Assembly (NCBI RefSeq): GCF_002954225.1
Contig: NZ_PPTH01000016.1
Coordinates: 439,114 to 503,113 of the forward strand
Direction of reading: 5' to 3'
Length of the DNA: 64,000 nt
Source of the DNA: Arthrobacter ruber
Lineage (GTDB): Bacteria > Actinomycetota > Actinomycetes > Actinomycetales > Micrococcaceae
The notes under the pieces: generated by a model
What the model was told of the DNA's origin: nothing
Seen by the model: only the letters and a program-made list of their open reading frames with translations
The model's database searches: none
Program-made: the position numbers and the translations under genes
Shown: positions 49,739-58,879 of the stretch, one piece after another
Layout: every line of letters starts with the position of its first letter
How positions within the stretch are numbered: the first letter of the stretch is position 1

Positions 49739-50161
49739 GTGCCGGAGTTGAACGATTGGTCGACCAGCCGCCTGCTAACGACCGCGGCCCGCATCGTCGA
49801 ACACTCATGGAACGAGAAGCTCCTGAGCATCGGCATCACGCACGCCGGGTTGACCACCCTGGGAGTCCTGGAACGTGAGGGAACACTGACGGGCGTCCGC
49901 CTGGCGCAGCTCGTCCATGTACAGGCACAGACCGTGGGCCGCACGCTCGACCGCCTCGAGAAGCGCGGTCTGGTGACCCGCCTGCGCAACACCGCCGATC
50001 GCCGGAGCCAGCGCATCACCATCACCTCGGCCGGCCTGAAAGCCCTGGAGCGGGCGAAGAACATCGAGCACGAGCTGATGGCCGAGGACGGGCTGGCCTC
50101 TCAGGACCTGCGGGACCGCCTCAAGACCGTCATCAACGAGCTCGGGCCCCGCAAGGACTAA
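49739..50161 (+). CDS. MarR family transcriptional regulator
   Basis: GTG 49739 follows GGGGAAGG at ten bases and gives 140 residues; TTG 49670 is also in frame. The winged helix-turn-helix is complete: HAGLTTLGVLEREGTLTG, VRLAQLVHVQAQTVGRTLDRLEKRG as recognition helix and TRLRNTADRRSQRITIT as wing. Long helices at both ends form the dimer. MarR repressors let go of DNA when they bind a phenolic or other ligand, or are oxidised. Its own upstream region and two nearby stress promoters share a palindrome, the likely operator. The stop codon overlaps that of dnaB in a tail-to-tail arrangement. Confidence 0.88.
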   Translation: MPELNDWSTSRLLTTAARIVEHSWNEKLLSIGITHAGLTTLGVLEREGTLTGVRLAQLVHVQAQTVGRTLDRLEKRGLVTRLRNTADRRSQRITITSAGLKALERAKNIEHELMAEDGLASQDLRDRLKTVINELGPRKD

Positions 50162-51534
50162 TAGCCCCCGCCGTCCGCGGCCATGTTGTTGAAGCGTGAA
50201 TAGTGGCCCTGGAAGCCGACCACGAGGGTCTTGGTGGGACCGTTACGGTGCTTCGCCACGATCACGTCCGCCTCGCCCGCGCGGGCTGACTCCTTGTCGT
50301 AGACGTCGTCCCGATGCAGCAGGATGACCATATCCGCATCCTGCTCGATGGAACCGGACTCACGGAGGTCCGATACCTGCGGGCGCTTGTCGGTGCGCTG
50401 CTCGGAGCCACGGTTGAGCTGCGACAGCGCGACGACAGGGACGTTGAGTTCCTTGGCCAGCAGCTTGAGCGCTCTGGAGAACTCCGACACCTCCTGCTGG
50501 CGGGACTCCACGCGCTTGCCGGAGGACATCAGCTGCAGGTAGTCGAGCACCACGAGCTTGAGGTCGTGGCGCTGCTTCAGCCGCCGGCACTTGGCCCTGA
50601 TCTCCATGAGCGACATGTTGGGGCTGTCGTCGATGAACAGCGGGGCGTCATTCATGCGCCCCATGGTCGTGGCGATCTTGCCCCACTGCTCGTCCTTGAT
50701 CGTGCCCTTGCGCAGGTCCTGCAGCCCGATGGTGGCCTCCGCGGACAGAAGGCGCATGGCGATCTCGTTGCGTCCCATCTCCAGGGAGAAGAACACGGTG
50801 GCCATGTTGTGCTTGATGGCGGCCGACCGCGCCCAGTCCAGCGCGAACGTCGACTTTCCCATTGCCGGACGCGCCGCCACGACGATCATCTGTCCGCCGT
50901 GGAGTCCCTGCGTCAGCTCGTCCAGTTCGTAGAATCCGGTGGGTACGCCCGTCATGCCCTCACCGCGGTGCCCCGCCGACTCGATCTCGTCGACAGTGCC
51001 CTCGATGATGTCCTTCAACGCCACGTAGTCCTCGGCCGTGCGGCGTTCGGCCACCGCGTAGACCTCCGCCTGCGCAGCATTGACGAGGTCGTCCACCTCG
51101 CCGTCGTTCGAGTATCCGAGTTGCACGATCTTGGTGCCGGCATCGACAAGGCGTCGGAGTACTGCCCGCTCGCGCACGATCTCCGCATAGAACCCGGCGT
51201 TGGCCGCGGTCGGCACGGACTGGATCAGGGTGTGGAGGTAGGCGGGGCCACCGATGCGCGAGATCTCGCCGCGCTTGGTGAGCTCGTCCGCCACCGTGAC
51301 GGCGTCGGCCGGCTCCCCCCGCCCGTAGAGGTCGATGATGGCCTCGTAGATGCTCTCGTGGGCCGGACGGTAGAAGTCCAGTCCGCGGAGGACTTCCACG
51401 CAGTCCGCGATGGCGTCCTTCGACAGCATCATGCCGCCGAGCACCGATTGCTCGGCGACGAGGTCCTGGGGAGGCGTGCGCGAGAACTCCGGGCTACGTG
51501 TGTCCGTCGATGAATCTGCATGTGCCAGGGACAC
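50158..51534 (-). CDS. dnaB: Replicative DNA helicase
   Basis: GTG 51534 with AAAGG seven bases before it gives 458 residues. DnaB is a ring-shaped hexameric helicase that unwinds DNA ahead of the replication fork with ATP. The N-terminal domain (about 15-120) has PQDLVAEQSVLGGMML. The RecA-like C-terminal domain has Walker A AARPAMGKST, LKLVVLDYLQLMSS as Walker B and ALSQLNRGSEQRTDKRPQ. No intein insertion is present. The gene lies downstream of rplI, as usual in actinobacteria, but 650 bases intervene with many DnaA-box-like sequences. Its stop overlaps that of the convergent marR-like gene. Confidence 0.96.
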   Translation of the reverse strand: MSLAHADSSTDTRSPEFSRTPPQDLVAEQSVLGGMMLSKDAIADCVEVLRGLDFYRPAHESIYEAIIDLYGRGEPADAVTVADELTKRGEISRIGGPAYLHTLIQSVPTAANAGFYAEIVRERAVLRRLVDAGTKIVQLGYSNDGEVDDLVNAAQAEVYAVAERRTAEDYVALKDIIEGTVDEIESAGHRGEGMTGVPTGFYELDELTQGLHGGQMIVVAARPAMGKSTFALDWARSAAIKHNMATVFFSLEMGRNEIAMRLLSAEATIGLQDLRKGTIKDEQWGKIATTMGRMNDAPLFIDDSPNMSLMEIRAKCRRLKQRHDLKLVVLDYLQLMSSGKRVESRQQEVSEFSRALKLLAKELNVPVVALSQLNRGSEQRTDKRPQVSDLRESGSIEQDADMVILLHRDDVYDKESARAGEADVIVAKHRNGPTKTLVVGFQGHYSRFNNMAADGGGY

Positions 51535-51700
51535 TGAAGGGCCTTTCTCCTGCTGCGAGGCGGCGTTCGCCGTAGCGGACCACCGGACGCCCGGGCGGGT
51601 CTGATAGGTCAGGCTTATCACCCGACACCCTCACTCCTGGCGGTCTCCCGCAACGGTAGCCCCCCGCCCGGAGGCCGCAAAGCGCCATCCCAACAGGGGC

Positions 51701-51883
51701 TGTGTATAACTAGGAAGATGCTGTGGATTGCAGGGGCTATCTTGTGCACAGGATGGGGACAACCCTGTGGACAGAAACATTCTCTCTCGCACAAACCGTG
51801 CCTGACCTGCGCAAACGTTATCCCCGGGCTGTGGATCAAAAGTATTTTTCCGAGCGATCCGTCCACAGGTCCGCTGTTGACAA
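51701..51883. promoter_or_regulatory. Cluster of DnaA-box-like nonamers upstream of dnaB
   Basis: At least nine sequences resemble DnaA boxes (TTATCCACA or TTGTCCACA). With one mismatch: 51701-51709 (TTATACACA on minus), 51742-51750 (TTGTGCACA), 51754-51762 (TTGTCCCCA on minus), 51766-51774 (CTGTCCACA on minus), 51830-51838 (TGATCCACA on minus) and 51875-51883 (TTGTCAACA on minus). With two: 51722-51730, 51818-51826 and 51859-51867. None is perfect. A short A/T-rich stretch (about 51836-51850) lies among them. The remaining spacer between 51535 and 52115 holds no gene I could support. Confidence 0.5.
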
Positions 51884-52115
51884 CTCGCCGAAGGAGCCCG
51901 GTTGAACGCTCCGGTGACCTATATGGCCCAAGTGCCACCCTTCCACCGCCCGCCGGACGGATCACAGCGGCGCCGGACGAGGGCATATGTGCCGGGGAGT
52001 ACGTACCCCGGCCGGGACGGCCTGCGAGAAGTCGTCCGCGTGCATGCTCGAGGGTCGTATGCCTGGCGGCCCATGGTGGTCCGCCGCGCACGCATGGCCG
52101 TCGGCGCCGTCAACG

Positions 52116-52150
52116 CGAGCAAGCCCCCGCCGTGGGCGGGGGCTTGCTCG
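52116..52150 (-). terminator. Terminator of the rpsF-rplI operon
   Basis: CGAGCAAGCCCCCGCC (52116-52131) pairs perfectly with GGCGGGGGCTTGCTCG (52135-52150) around a three-base loop. It lies 34 bases after the rplI stop in the direction of transcription and separates rplI from dnaB. Confidence 0.88.
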
Positions 52151-52184
52151 TGGACCTGGTCGCGCCGCTGCCGGCGCTTGGCAG

Positions 52185-52634
52185 CTAGCTGGCGACGACG
52201 TCCAGGTCGATGACCGCTGCTACGTCCTCGTGGAGACGGACGTTGGCCTGGTACGAGCCGACCGACTTGATGTGGGCCGGCAGTTCGACCTTGCGCTTGT
52301 CGATCTTGCCGAGGCCTGCGGCCTCGACGGCCTTGGCGACGTCGTCGGCCTTGACCGTGCCGAACAGGCGGCCGGAACCGCCCGCCTTCACGGTCAGGGT
52401 GACGGGCTTGGCCGAGAGGGCGGCAGCCTGGCGCTGGGCGTCCTCGAGCGATGCGTGCTCGCGGGCGGAACGGGCAGCCTTGATCGAATCGACCTGCTTC
52501 TCGCCACCCTTGCTCCACATCAGGGCGAAGCCGCGGGGCAGAAGGTAGTTACGTGCGTAACCGTTCTTCACCTCGACGACGTCGCCTGCTGCACCGAGTC
52601 CGGTGACTTCCTGGGTCAGAATGAGCTTCGACAT
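52185..52634 (-). CDS. rplI: 50S ribosomal protein L9
   Basis: This 149-residue protein has the L9 pattern: [20 protein letters not shown], then [16 protein letters not shown], which binds 23S rRNA, a central connecting helix and a C-terminal domain with [18 protein letters not shown]9 sits at the base of the L1 stalk and helps to keep the reading frame. It starts 15 bases after the rpsR stop and is followed by a perfect terminator. Last gene of the rpsF-ssb-rpsR-rplI operon. Confidence 0.97.
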   Translation of the reverse strand: MSKLILTQEVTGLGAAGDVVEVKNGYARNYLLPRGFALMWSKGGEKQVDSIKAARSAREHASLEDAQRQAAALSAKPVTLTVKAGGSGRLFGTVKADDVAKAVEAAGLGKIDKRKVELPAHIKSVGSYQANVRLHEDVAAVIDLDVVAS

Positions 52635-52649
52635 TGTGTGTCCCTTTCC

Positions 52650-52889
52650 CTAGCCGCGGCCGGCGCCGGAGTACGGCAGGAGCGCGACTTCGCGGGCGTT
52701 CTTGATTGCCTGGGCGATCTTGCGCTGTTCCTGCACGGTCACACCGGTGACACGACGGGCACGGATCTTTCCGCGATCGGAAATGAACTTACGCAGCAGG
52801 GCTACGTCCTTGTAGTCGATGACGGTGACGTCAGCGGCCTTCAAGGGGTTGGACTTTGGTTTGGGCTTACGGAGTTCAGCCTTAGCCAT
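52650..52889 (-). CDS. rpsR: 30S ribosomal protein S18
   Basis: This 79-residue protein has the S18 core: [17 protein letters not shown] and [21 protein letters not shown]. It lacks the zinc-binding cysteines found in some copies of S18, so it is the Cys-free form. S18 binds with S6 to the central domain of 16S rRNA. ATG 52889 has AAAAGGAGC upstream. The gene lies between ssb and rplI, 119 bases from ssb. Confidence 0.96.
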   Translation of the reverse strand: MAKAELRKPKPKSNPLKAADVTVIDYKDVALLRKFISDRGKIRARRVTGVTVQEQRKIAQAIKNAREVALLPYSGAGRG

Positions 52890-53008
52890 CGTGGTGCTCC
52901 TTTTTCTGTTGGAGCCCGCAGAACGATTCTGCGGGATGGGAAGTACCAGTTCCTTGCAGAACTGCGGCAGGCGTCCCGGGAACGGGGCGGTGCTGCCTGG
53001 GGGAGAGC

Positions 53009-53587
53009 CTAGAAGGGGGGCTCGGAGTCGGCGCCGTTGCCCCAGCCCTGCGAGTTCCCACCCGAGGGAGCGCCCCAGGGGTCATCCGCAGGCTGCTGGG
53101 CCTGCTGGCCGCCACCCCAACCCGAACCGGAGTTCGAGCCACCGGAGTTGCCGCCGAAGCCGCCACCCTGGTTGCCACCGGAGTTGCCGCCGAAGCCGCC
53201 GCCACCGTTCCCGCCGCCGGAGCGCTGGGTGCGGGTGACCTTCGCGGACGCATAGCGCAGGGACGGACCGATCTCGTCCACCTCGAGCTCCATGACGGTG
53301 CGCTTCTCGCCCTCTTTGGTGTCGTAGGACCGTGACTTGAGTCGGCCCTGGGCAACCACGCGGGTTCCCTTGGTCAGGGTCTCCGCGACGTTCTCCGCAG
53401 CCTCACGCCAGACCGATGCGCGGAGGAACAGCGTCTCGCCGTCCTTCCAGTCGTTGCTCTGGCGGTCGAAGGTACGAGGAGTGGACGCGATGGTGAAGTT
53501 GGCGACCGCCGATCCCGACGGCGTGAACCGCAGCTCGGGGTCGTTGGTGAGGTTGCCGATCACCGTGATGACTGTTTCGCCTGCCAT
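53009..53587 (-). CDS. ssb: Single-stranded DNA-binding protein
   Basis: ATG 53587 follows AAGGAGG and gives 192 residues. Residues 1-110 form the OB fold with [30 protein letters not shown] and [19 protein letters not shown]. The rest is a long Gly/Asn/Gln-rich linker with repeated [10 protein letters not shown] units, and the acidic tip DSEPPF, which binds replication and repair partners. SSB coats single-stranded DNA during replication. Its position between rpsF and rpsR is the usual actinobacterial order. Confidence 0.96.
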   Translation of the reverse strand: MAGETVITVIGNLTNDPELRFTPSGSAVANFTIASTPRTFDRQSNDWKDGETLFLRASVWREAAENVAETLTKGTRVVAQGRLKSRSYDTKEGEKRTVMELEVDEIGPSLRYASAKVTRTQRSGGGNGGGGFGGNSGGNQGGGFGGNSGGSNSGSGWGGGQQAQQPADDPWGAPSGGNSQGWGNGADSEPPF

Positions 53588-53647
53588 GGTGCCTCCTTGA
53601 GTCACTGCCCGCCGGAGCGGGGTGGTTGGATGAAAGGTCCACCGAGA

Positions 53648-53953
53648 TTACTCGGCAGAGACCTTCTGCTCCTCGGGGCGGATAATCTTGGTCCGCATGA
53701 TCGTCTCGTTGAGGCTCAGCTGACGATCGAGCTCAGCGGCGATGGCCGGCGTGGCGGTGAAGTTGACGACGGCGTAGATGCCCTCGGTCTTCTTCTGGAT
53801 CTCGTAGGCGAGGCGCCGACGTCCCCAGATGTCCACCTTGTCCACAGTGCCGCCGCCGTTGCGGACGACATTGAGGAACTTCTCGAGTGTCTGGTCGATG
53901 GAGCGTTCCTCGACATCGGGGTCGATGATTACCATCAGTTCATAAGCACGCAT
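53648..53953 (-). CDS. rpsF: 30S ribosomal protein S6
   Basis: This 101-residue protein matches S6 along its length: [40 protein letters not shown] and [21 protein letters not shown]6 forms a pair with S18 on 16S rRNA. ATG 53953 has GAGGAGG about ten bases upstream. It heads the operon with ssb, rpsR and rplI. In its leader the palindrome ACGGTATCTACCGT (54036-54049) could be a regulatory element or part of an S6:S18-binding RNA, but the known CCG-bulge hairpin was not resolved by eye. Confidence 0.96.
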   Translation of the reverse strand: MRAYELMVIIDPDVEERSIDQTLEKFLNVVRNGGGTVDKVDIWGRRRLAYEIQKKTEGIYAVVNFTATPAIAAELDRQLSLNETIMRTKIIRPEEQKVSAE

Positions 53954-54120
53954 GTGTGAACCCACCTCCTCTGGGCTAAGCGGTCGCGGTCCTTCCGCAA
54001 CAGGAGGTTCTTTAGCGTTGGTCCGGCCGCCGTCCACGGTATCTACCGTCGACAGGCGCTGGCACAGACGTACCAATGTTACCGGACGATCCACCGGAGT
54101 CGAACTCCTGTGGACAGCCG

Positions 54121-55404
54121 CTACCGGGCGCCGCCGAAGAAGGCGGTGACGGCGGTGGCCAGGTGGCCCGGGTCCTCGGTGCCGCACAGTTCGCGTGCCG
54201 AGTGCATCGACAGCAGGGGCGTCCCGACGTCGACCGTGCGGATGCCCAGCCGGGTGGCCGTCAGCGGGCCGATGGTCGACCCGCAGGGCATCACGTTGTT
54301 GGAGACGAACTCCTGGTACGGCACGCCGGCGCCGCGGCACAGCGCCGCCCAGTGGGCGGCTCCGGGGGCGTCCGTGGTGTACCGCTGGTTGGCGTTGATC
54401 TTGAGCAGCGGACCGCCGTTGAGGACGGGCAGGTTGGCGGGGTCGTGCCGCTCCGCGTAGTTGGGGTGCACGGCGTGGCCGGCGTCGGCCGACACGCAGA
54501 ACGACGACGCCAGGGCACGCAGGCGTTCCTCCGTCCCGGCGCCGAGGCCGAGCGAGATGCGCAGCAGCAGGTCCTCGAGGAACGGACCGCTGGCACCTGA
54601 GCGGGAGCCGCTGCCCACCTCCTCGTGGTCGAACGCCGCGAGCACGGCGATGGGCCCCTCCGCCTGCTGGTCCACCGCCGCGGCGATGAGCGCCGTGAGC
54701 CCTGCATGCACCGAGGAGAGGTTGTCCAGCCGGCCGGAGGCGAAGAACTCGCCCTGTGCGCCGAAGACGCGGGGTTCCTGCGTGTCGGCGACGACGACGT
54801 CGAATCCGCCGATGTCCTGCGGATCCACGCCGGCACCGGTGGCGAGGAGACCGAGGAGATCGGCGCCCGACGGGTCGCCCAGGCCCCACACCGGGTTCAT
54901 GTGACGCTGCTTGTCGAGGGCCAGGCCGTCATTGACTGCGCGGTCGAGGTGGATGGCGAGCTGCGGGAAGCGTAGCAGCGGCCCCGTGGCGACGAGGCGC
55001 TCACTGCCGTCGTGCAGCGTCAGTCGGCCTGCGAGCGCGAGCTCGCGGTCGAGCCAGGAGTTCAGCAGCGGCCCGCCGTACACCTCCACGCCGGCCTGCA
55101 GCCAGCCGTACCTGCCCGTGGTGGGCTTCGGCTTCAGCTTGAACGACGGCGAATCGGTGTGGGCGCCGAGGATGTGGAAGCCGGTGGTGGGACCTGCGCC
55201 CGACGGCACCACCCAGGCGATGAGCGCACCGTCGCGGATCACGAAGTGCCGGCCGGATCCGCCCTCCCAGGCGTCCTGCTCCGTCAACTCGCTGAATCCC
55301 GCTGCCGCGAGGCGCCGTCCGGCCTCGGCCACCGCGTGGAAGCTCGACGGCGACGCCGACACGTAGGCGCCGAGGTCCTGGATGTGCACGGGTGCTCGGG
55401 TCAT
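54121..55404 (-). CDS. M18 family aminopeptidase
   Basis: ATG 55404 gives 427 residues. The protein is an M18 (aspartyl aminopeptidase-like) metallopeptidase that removes N-terminal residues, often acidic, from peptides in the cytoplasm. The two zinc ions are held by H82-x-D84 ([13 protein letters not shown]), a central [22 protein letters not shown] region, [16 protein letters not shown] with the catalytic Glu, and a C-terminal LLSMHSARE His. The length matches the family. It is a single gene; the promoter is probably in the 290 bases toward the divergent exported-protein gene. Confidence 0.92.
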   Translation of the reverse strand: MTRAPVHIQDLGAYVSASPSSFHAVAEAGRRLAAAGFSELTEQDAWEGGSGRHFVIRDGALIAWVVPSGAGPTTGFHILGAHTDSPSFKLKPKPTTGRYGWLQAGVEVYGGPLLNSWLDRELALAGRLTLHDGSERLVATGPLLRFPQLAIHLDRAVNDGLALDKQRHMNPVWGLGDPSGADLLGLLATGAGVDPQDIGGFDVVVADTQEPRVFGAQGEFFASGRLDNLSSVHAGLTALIAAAVDQQAEGPIAVLAAFDHEEVGSGSRSGASGPFLEDLLLRISLGLGAGTEERLRALASSFCVSADAGHAVHPNYAERHDPANLPVLNGGPLLKINANQRYTTDAPGAAHWAALCRGAGVPYQEFVSNNVMPCGSTIGPLTATRLGIRTVDVGTPLLSMHSARELCGTEDPGHLATAVTAFFGGAR

Positions 55405-55530
55405 CCTCCGATTCAACCAGATGTGCACCACGGAGGACGCCGTCGGGTCGTCCGGCTCGCGATCCATGGTGCCGCCGGGGTGCTGTGGAAGGCCTCGCGG
55501 CGTCCCGCCTTCGGTGCCCCTTCATCTTTC

Positions 55531-55559
55531 CTTCGGTCTTCGCACGGTCTTCGGTCTTC
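55531..55559. repeat. 11-bp direct repeat in a pyrimidine-rich spacer
   Basis: CTTCGGTCTTC occurs at 55531-55541 and 55549-55559, in the spacer between the peptidase and the TasA-like gene. It could be a binding site for the promoter of the latter, or chance in a biased stretch. Confidence 0.45.
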
Positions 55560-55698
55560 CTTCGCGGGAGGTTCGCCGACCGTTCGTAGGAACCCGGGCT
55601 GCAGTTGAACCGCAGCGACCAGAGTTGTCGTCAGACGCACCGGGCCCCGCTGGGGGGACCGGAGGACATCGGCACGAATTCACGAAAAGGGTCTCACC

Positions 55699-56346
55699 AT
55701 GGCACGCACCTCCCGCATCACCCTGAAGTCCACCTCGGGCAAGGTCCTCGCCTCGGTGGCGCTGCTGGGCGTGGCCGCCTCGGTTGCCGGCCTCGGCACC
55801 TACGGTTCCTTCACCTCGACGACGTCGGCCAGCGAGACGGTCACCGCGGGCACCGTCGAGGTCAAGCTCGGTGAGGCAGGCGCCGCCAACCGCCTCAATG
55901 TCGCGGCAGCGGGCATCGTCCCGGGCGACTCCATCCAGCGCGTGGCCACCCTGACGAACACGGGCAACCAGAACTTCGGCGGCGTCACCCTGACCACCGC
56001 CACCACGACCCCCAACCTGCTGACCACCGACGCCCTCAACGGCCTGCAGGTCACCATCGACGCCTGCAGCGTCCCTTGGACGGAGACCGCGATCCCTGCG
56101 GCACCCGCGCCGGCCACCGCCTACACCTACGCCTGCTCCGGCACCGTCACCACGGTCCTGCCGGCCCGCCAGATCATCGGCGCCAACGTCGTCCTGAACA
56201 ACCTCGCCTCGATGACCAGCACCAAGGCCGACAACCTCCGCGTCACCACCAAGCTCCCCACCACCGCGGACAACACCTTCCAGGGCCTCACGAACAACGT
56301 CGGCTTCACCTTCGTCGCCACGCAGCGCGCAGCCACCGACCGCTAG
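55699..56346 (+). CDS. TasA/CalY-like secreted protein with SipW-type signal
   Basis: This 215-residue protein has an unusual signal peptide: about 20 hydrophilic residues, then VLASVALLGVAASVAGLGTYGSF, ending near SFTSTTSAS, the pattern cleaved by the special signal peptidase SipW. The mature part fits the TasA/camelysin (CalY) family, with VTAGTVEVKLG, VPGDSIQRVATLTNTGNQ and NVGFTFVATQ, which mark an immunoglobulin-like fold. In Bacillus such proteins form biofilm fibres. No SipW-like peptidase gene was found in the window. An exported partner lies 82 bases downstream behind a hairpin. Confidence 0.78.
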   Translation: MARTSRITLKSTSGKVLASVALLGVAASVAGLGTYGSFTSTTSASETVTAGTVEVKLGEAGAANRLNVAAAGIVPGDSIQRVATLTNTGNQNFGGVTLTTATTTPNLLTTDALNGLQVTIDACSVPWTETAIPAAPAPATAYTYACSGTVTTVLPARQIIGANVVLNNLASMTSTKADNLRVTTKLPTTADNTFQGLTNNVGFTFVATQRAATDR

Positions 56347-56352
56347 TCCCGG

Positions 56353-56387
56353 TCCCGGTGTCCTGGGGCCCGCCCAGGGCACCGGGA
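56353..56387 (+). terminator. Hairpin between the two exported-protein genes
   Basis: TCCCGGTG (56353-56360) pairs with CACCGGGA (56380-56387) and CCTGGG with CCCAGG inside, with one internal mismatch and a five-base loop. It starts seven bases after the stop. It may partly end transcription so that more of the first protein is made. Confidence 0.65.
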
Positions 56388-56428
56388 CGGCTGCGTCCCA
56401 CGAGGGATCTCGAGGAAGGAGAACGACC

Positions 56429-56866
56429 ATGAGCCGGCACGGCACCCCGCCCCCGCTGCATCGTCTCCGACTCCTCGTGGGCGTCGTGGTCTGTGCCGTG
56501 ATCTTCACGTTCGCCCCCACGATCGCGCAGGCGGCCTTCGTCGGCTCCGCGACGGCGACGATGGAGGTCAGGACCTACGCCATCCCCGCGCCGGTCGGTA
56601 TCACGGGAACCTTCTCCTGCACCACGAACAAACTCTCCATGACGGTGACGCTCACCGACTTCGGCGCCGTGAACCGCGCCACGGGCTACACGGTGACCCT
56701 CACGGCACCGAGCGGCCAGGTGACGACCAACAACCTGCCGGCGACGTCACGGGCCACGACGATCACGCGCGCGTCCTCGACGGTGGGGAACTACACTCTG
56801 CGCATCCGTGCGACCGTCGGGTCCTGGACCGGGCAGAACCTCGAGCGCGTGCTCACCTGCCCCTGA
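56429..56866 (+). CDS. Exported protein of unknown function
   Basis: This 145-residue protein starts at ATG 56429 after GAAGGAG. A signal peptide (about 1-35) ends in TIAQA, so it is exported by the Sec route. The mature part has alternating short strands and many Thr and Val residues: GFTGTF-like ITGTFSCTTNKLSM, then NRATGYTVTLTAPSG and STVGNYTLRIRATVG, with two Cys (about 69 and 144) that may form a disulfide. It resembles one fibronectin- or immunoglobulin-like domain. It follows the TasA-like gene and may be its partner in a surface structure. Confidence 0.65.
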   Translation: MSRHGTPPPLHRLRLLVGVVVCAVIFTFAPTIAQAAFVGSATATMEVRTYAIPAPVGITGTFSCTTNKLSMTVTLTDFGAVNRATGYTVTLTAPSGQVTTNNLPATSRATTITRASSTVGNYTLRIRATVGSWTGQNLERVLTCP

Positions 56867-56883
56867 CCGGTCGATGCCGGGGA

Positions 56884-57588
56884 TCAGTGCGCCGGGCCCG
56901 GCACCACGATCCCGTTCTCGTAGGCGTACACCACGGCCTGCACCCGGTCCCGCAGATCCAGCTTGGTGAGGATGCGCCGCACGTGCGTCTTGATCGTGGC
57001 CTCCGACAGGTAGAACCGCGCCGCCAGCTCGGCATTGGAGAGCCCTCCGGCGATCGCCTCCAGCACCTCCCGCTCCCTGGGCGTCAGCTCGGCGAGCCGC
57101 CGGTCCGGCGTGGCCGTCCTCATATGGGCGGGCGGCAGCGACCGCACGTAGGTCTCGAGCAGCCGCTGCGTGACACGCGGGGCGACGACGGCGTCCCCGC
57201 TCGCGACGATCCGCACCGCGTGCACCAGGTCCTCGGGGGCCACGTCCTTCAGCAGGAACGCCGAGGCACCCGCCTGCAGACCCGAGAACGCGTACTCGTC
57301 GAGGTCGAAGGTGGTCAGGATGATGATGCGCGAGCCCGACGCCGATGCCGTGATCTGGCGCGTGGCCTCGATCCCGTCCAGGTAGGGCATCCGGACATCC
57401 ATCAGCACCACGTCCGGCTTGAGCTCCGCGGCCAGGCGCACGGCCTCGGCGCCGGTGGACGCCTCGCCGGCGATCTCGAGGTCCGCCTCGCCCTCGAGGA
57501 TGAGGCGGAAACCCATCCGCAGCAGGGGTTGGTCATCAGCGAGCAGAACCCTGATGGGCGTGCCCTGCGTGCTGTCGTGCGTGGTCAT
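56884..57588 (-). CDS. NarL/LuxR family response regulator
   Basis: This 234-residue protein has a receiver domain with the phosphate-accepting D64 (VVLMDVRMP), T93 and K114 (ASAFLLKD), and a LuxR helix-turn-helix at the C-terminus (LTPREREVLEAIAGGLSNAELA and ATIKTHVRRILTKLDLRDR). It is the partner of the histidine kinase gene that overlaps its start by 53 bases. The regulated genes are probably the ABC transporter of the same operon and others. Its gene converges on the exported-protein gene with 17 bases between. Confidence 0.93.
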   Translation of the reverse strand: MTTHDSTQGTPIRVLLADDQPLLRMGFRLILEGEADLEIAGEASTGAEAVRLAAELKPDVVLMDVRMPYLDGIEATRQITASASGSRIIILTTFDLDEYAFSGLQAGASAFLLKDVAPEDLVHAVRIVASGDAVVAPRVTQRLLETYVRSLPPAHMRTATPDRRLAELTPREREVLEAIAGGLSNAELAARFYLSEATIKTHVRRILTKLDLRDRVQAVVYAYENGIVVPGPAH

Positions 57589-58858
57589 CCTTGTCTCTCC
57601 CCCGCTGGTTACCCGTCCCGCCGTCGACGCCGGGGACTGTCAGTTGCACCTCCACGAGCCAGCCGCCCGCCGTACGGGCCCCGTACTTCACCGAACCGCC
57701 GTAGATGGCGGCCCGCTCGCGCATACCGGCGATGCCCTGCCCCGAGCCGAGGGACACCTCCGGCCCCATGGCTCCCCGCCCGTCGTCGACCACGCGCAGG
57801 GAGACCGCGTCGCCCGTCCGGGCGATCGAGATGTCCACCAGCGTAACCCCCTTGCCGTAGCGCAGGACGTTGGTCAGCGACTCCTGGAGGATCCGGTAGA
57901 CCGTCAGCTGGAAGGCCGGATCGTCCGGGAGCCTCGGCCCGCTCGTCGTCACCCTGAGCGGCAGTCCCGCCGCGCGGAAGCCGTCCAGCAGCTGGACGAG
58001 GGAGCTCGACGCCGGCAGTGGTCCGAGCGGTTCGCTCGCAGCCTCCGCGCGGAGGACCCCGAGGACGCGCCGCATGTCGGCGATCGCCGTGCGGCCCGTG
58101 CCGGACAGTTCACCCAGCACCGCCGCGGCGCGGTCGGGATCGCGCTTCATGACGACGGCGGCGCCGTCGGACAGCGCCACCATGACCGTCAGTGAATGCG
58201 CGACGACGTCGTGCATCTCGCGCGCGATCCTGTTGCGCTCCCCCGCGGACGCCAGTTCGGCATTGCGCGCAGCCCACTCGCGCAGTTCGCTCTCGTGCTC
58301 GCGATCGCGCCGGACCGTGATGCCGACGCCGGCGGCGACGGCCAGGAACATCACGATGAAGCCGCTGAGGAGCCAGATCACGCCCGGGGCCTCCGCGAAG
58401 GCGCTGACGGGGATGAGGAAGAGGGCTCCGACCGAGAAGAACATGGCCGCCGCCGCAGCGGCGAGCGCCTGTCGCAGCGGGTAGCTGGCCGCCACGGTGT
58501 ACAGGGCGAACATCGTCGCGACGCCGCTGCTGCCCGAGCCCTCGGTCAGGACGCTGACGGGGATGTCGAGGATCGCCACGAAGGCCAGGACGAGCAGCGG
58601 CCGGTCCCGGCGGAACGCCAGCGCAGCGGCCCCCAGCACCACGCCGGGGAGCCCGAACCAGTTGTCGCCGTCGATGATCAGGAAGAGCGCGCCGGGGAAG
58701 GCGAACAGGACGAACACCAGGATGACGACGGCATCCATGGCCCGCGGATGCCCGCGGAAGAACCGCCGGACGGGCCCCAGCCGACGGGCGTTGAGTTCGG
58801 TGAAGGAGACCGCGGGCGTCTGTTCCGCGGTCTCCTTCACCGGCCCGGCCTCACTCAA
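57536..58858 (-). CDS. Sensor histidine kinase (HisKA_3 type)
   Basis: This 440-residue membrane kinase pairs with the response regulator. About six membrane segments (about 40-180) come first with only short loops, which is typical of kinases that sense membrane stress or a partner transporter. The dimerisation domain has H216 in ERNRIAREMHDVVAHSL. The ATPase domain has YRILQESLTNVLRYG, VVDDGRGA and GQGIAGMRERA. The last 40 residues are polar and rich in His, Arg and Asp; they overlap the regulator gene. ATG 58858 is 21 bases after the permease stop. Confidence 0.92.
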   Translation of the reverse strand: MSEAGPVKETAEQTPAVSFTELNARRLGPVRRFFRGHPRAMDAVVILVFVLFAFPGALFLIIDGDNWFGLPGVVLGAAALAFRRDRPLLVLAFVAILDIPVSVLTEGSGSSGVATMFALYTVAASYPLRQALAAAAAAMFFSVGALFLIPVSAFAEAPGVIWLLSGFIVMFLAVAAGVGITVRRDREHESELREWAARNAELASAGERNRIAREMHDVVAHSLTVMVALSDGAAVVMKRDPDRAAAVLGELSGTGRTAIADMRRVLGVLRAEAASEPLGPLPASSSLVQLLDGFRAAGLPLRVTTSGPRLPDDPAFQLTVYRILQESLTNVLRYGKGVTLVDISIARTGDAVSLRVVDDGRGAMGPEVSLGSGQGIAGMRERAAIYGGSVKYGARTAGGWLVEVQLTVPGVDGGTGNQRGRDKDDHARQHAGHAHQGSAR

Positions 58859-58879
58859 CGGTGGCGTCCATCGGTGGTC

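Noticed and set aside
53100-53230. Repetitive Gly-rich codons in ssb as a possible repeat element
   Set aside because: The repeats encode the normal flexible linker of actinobacterial SSB.
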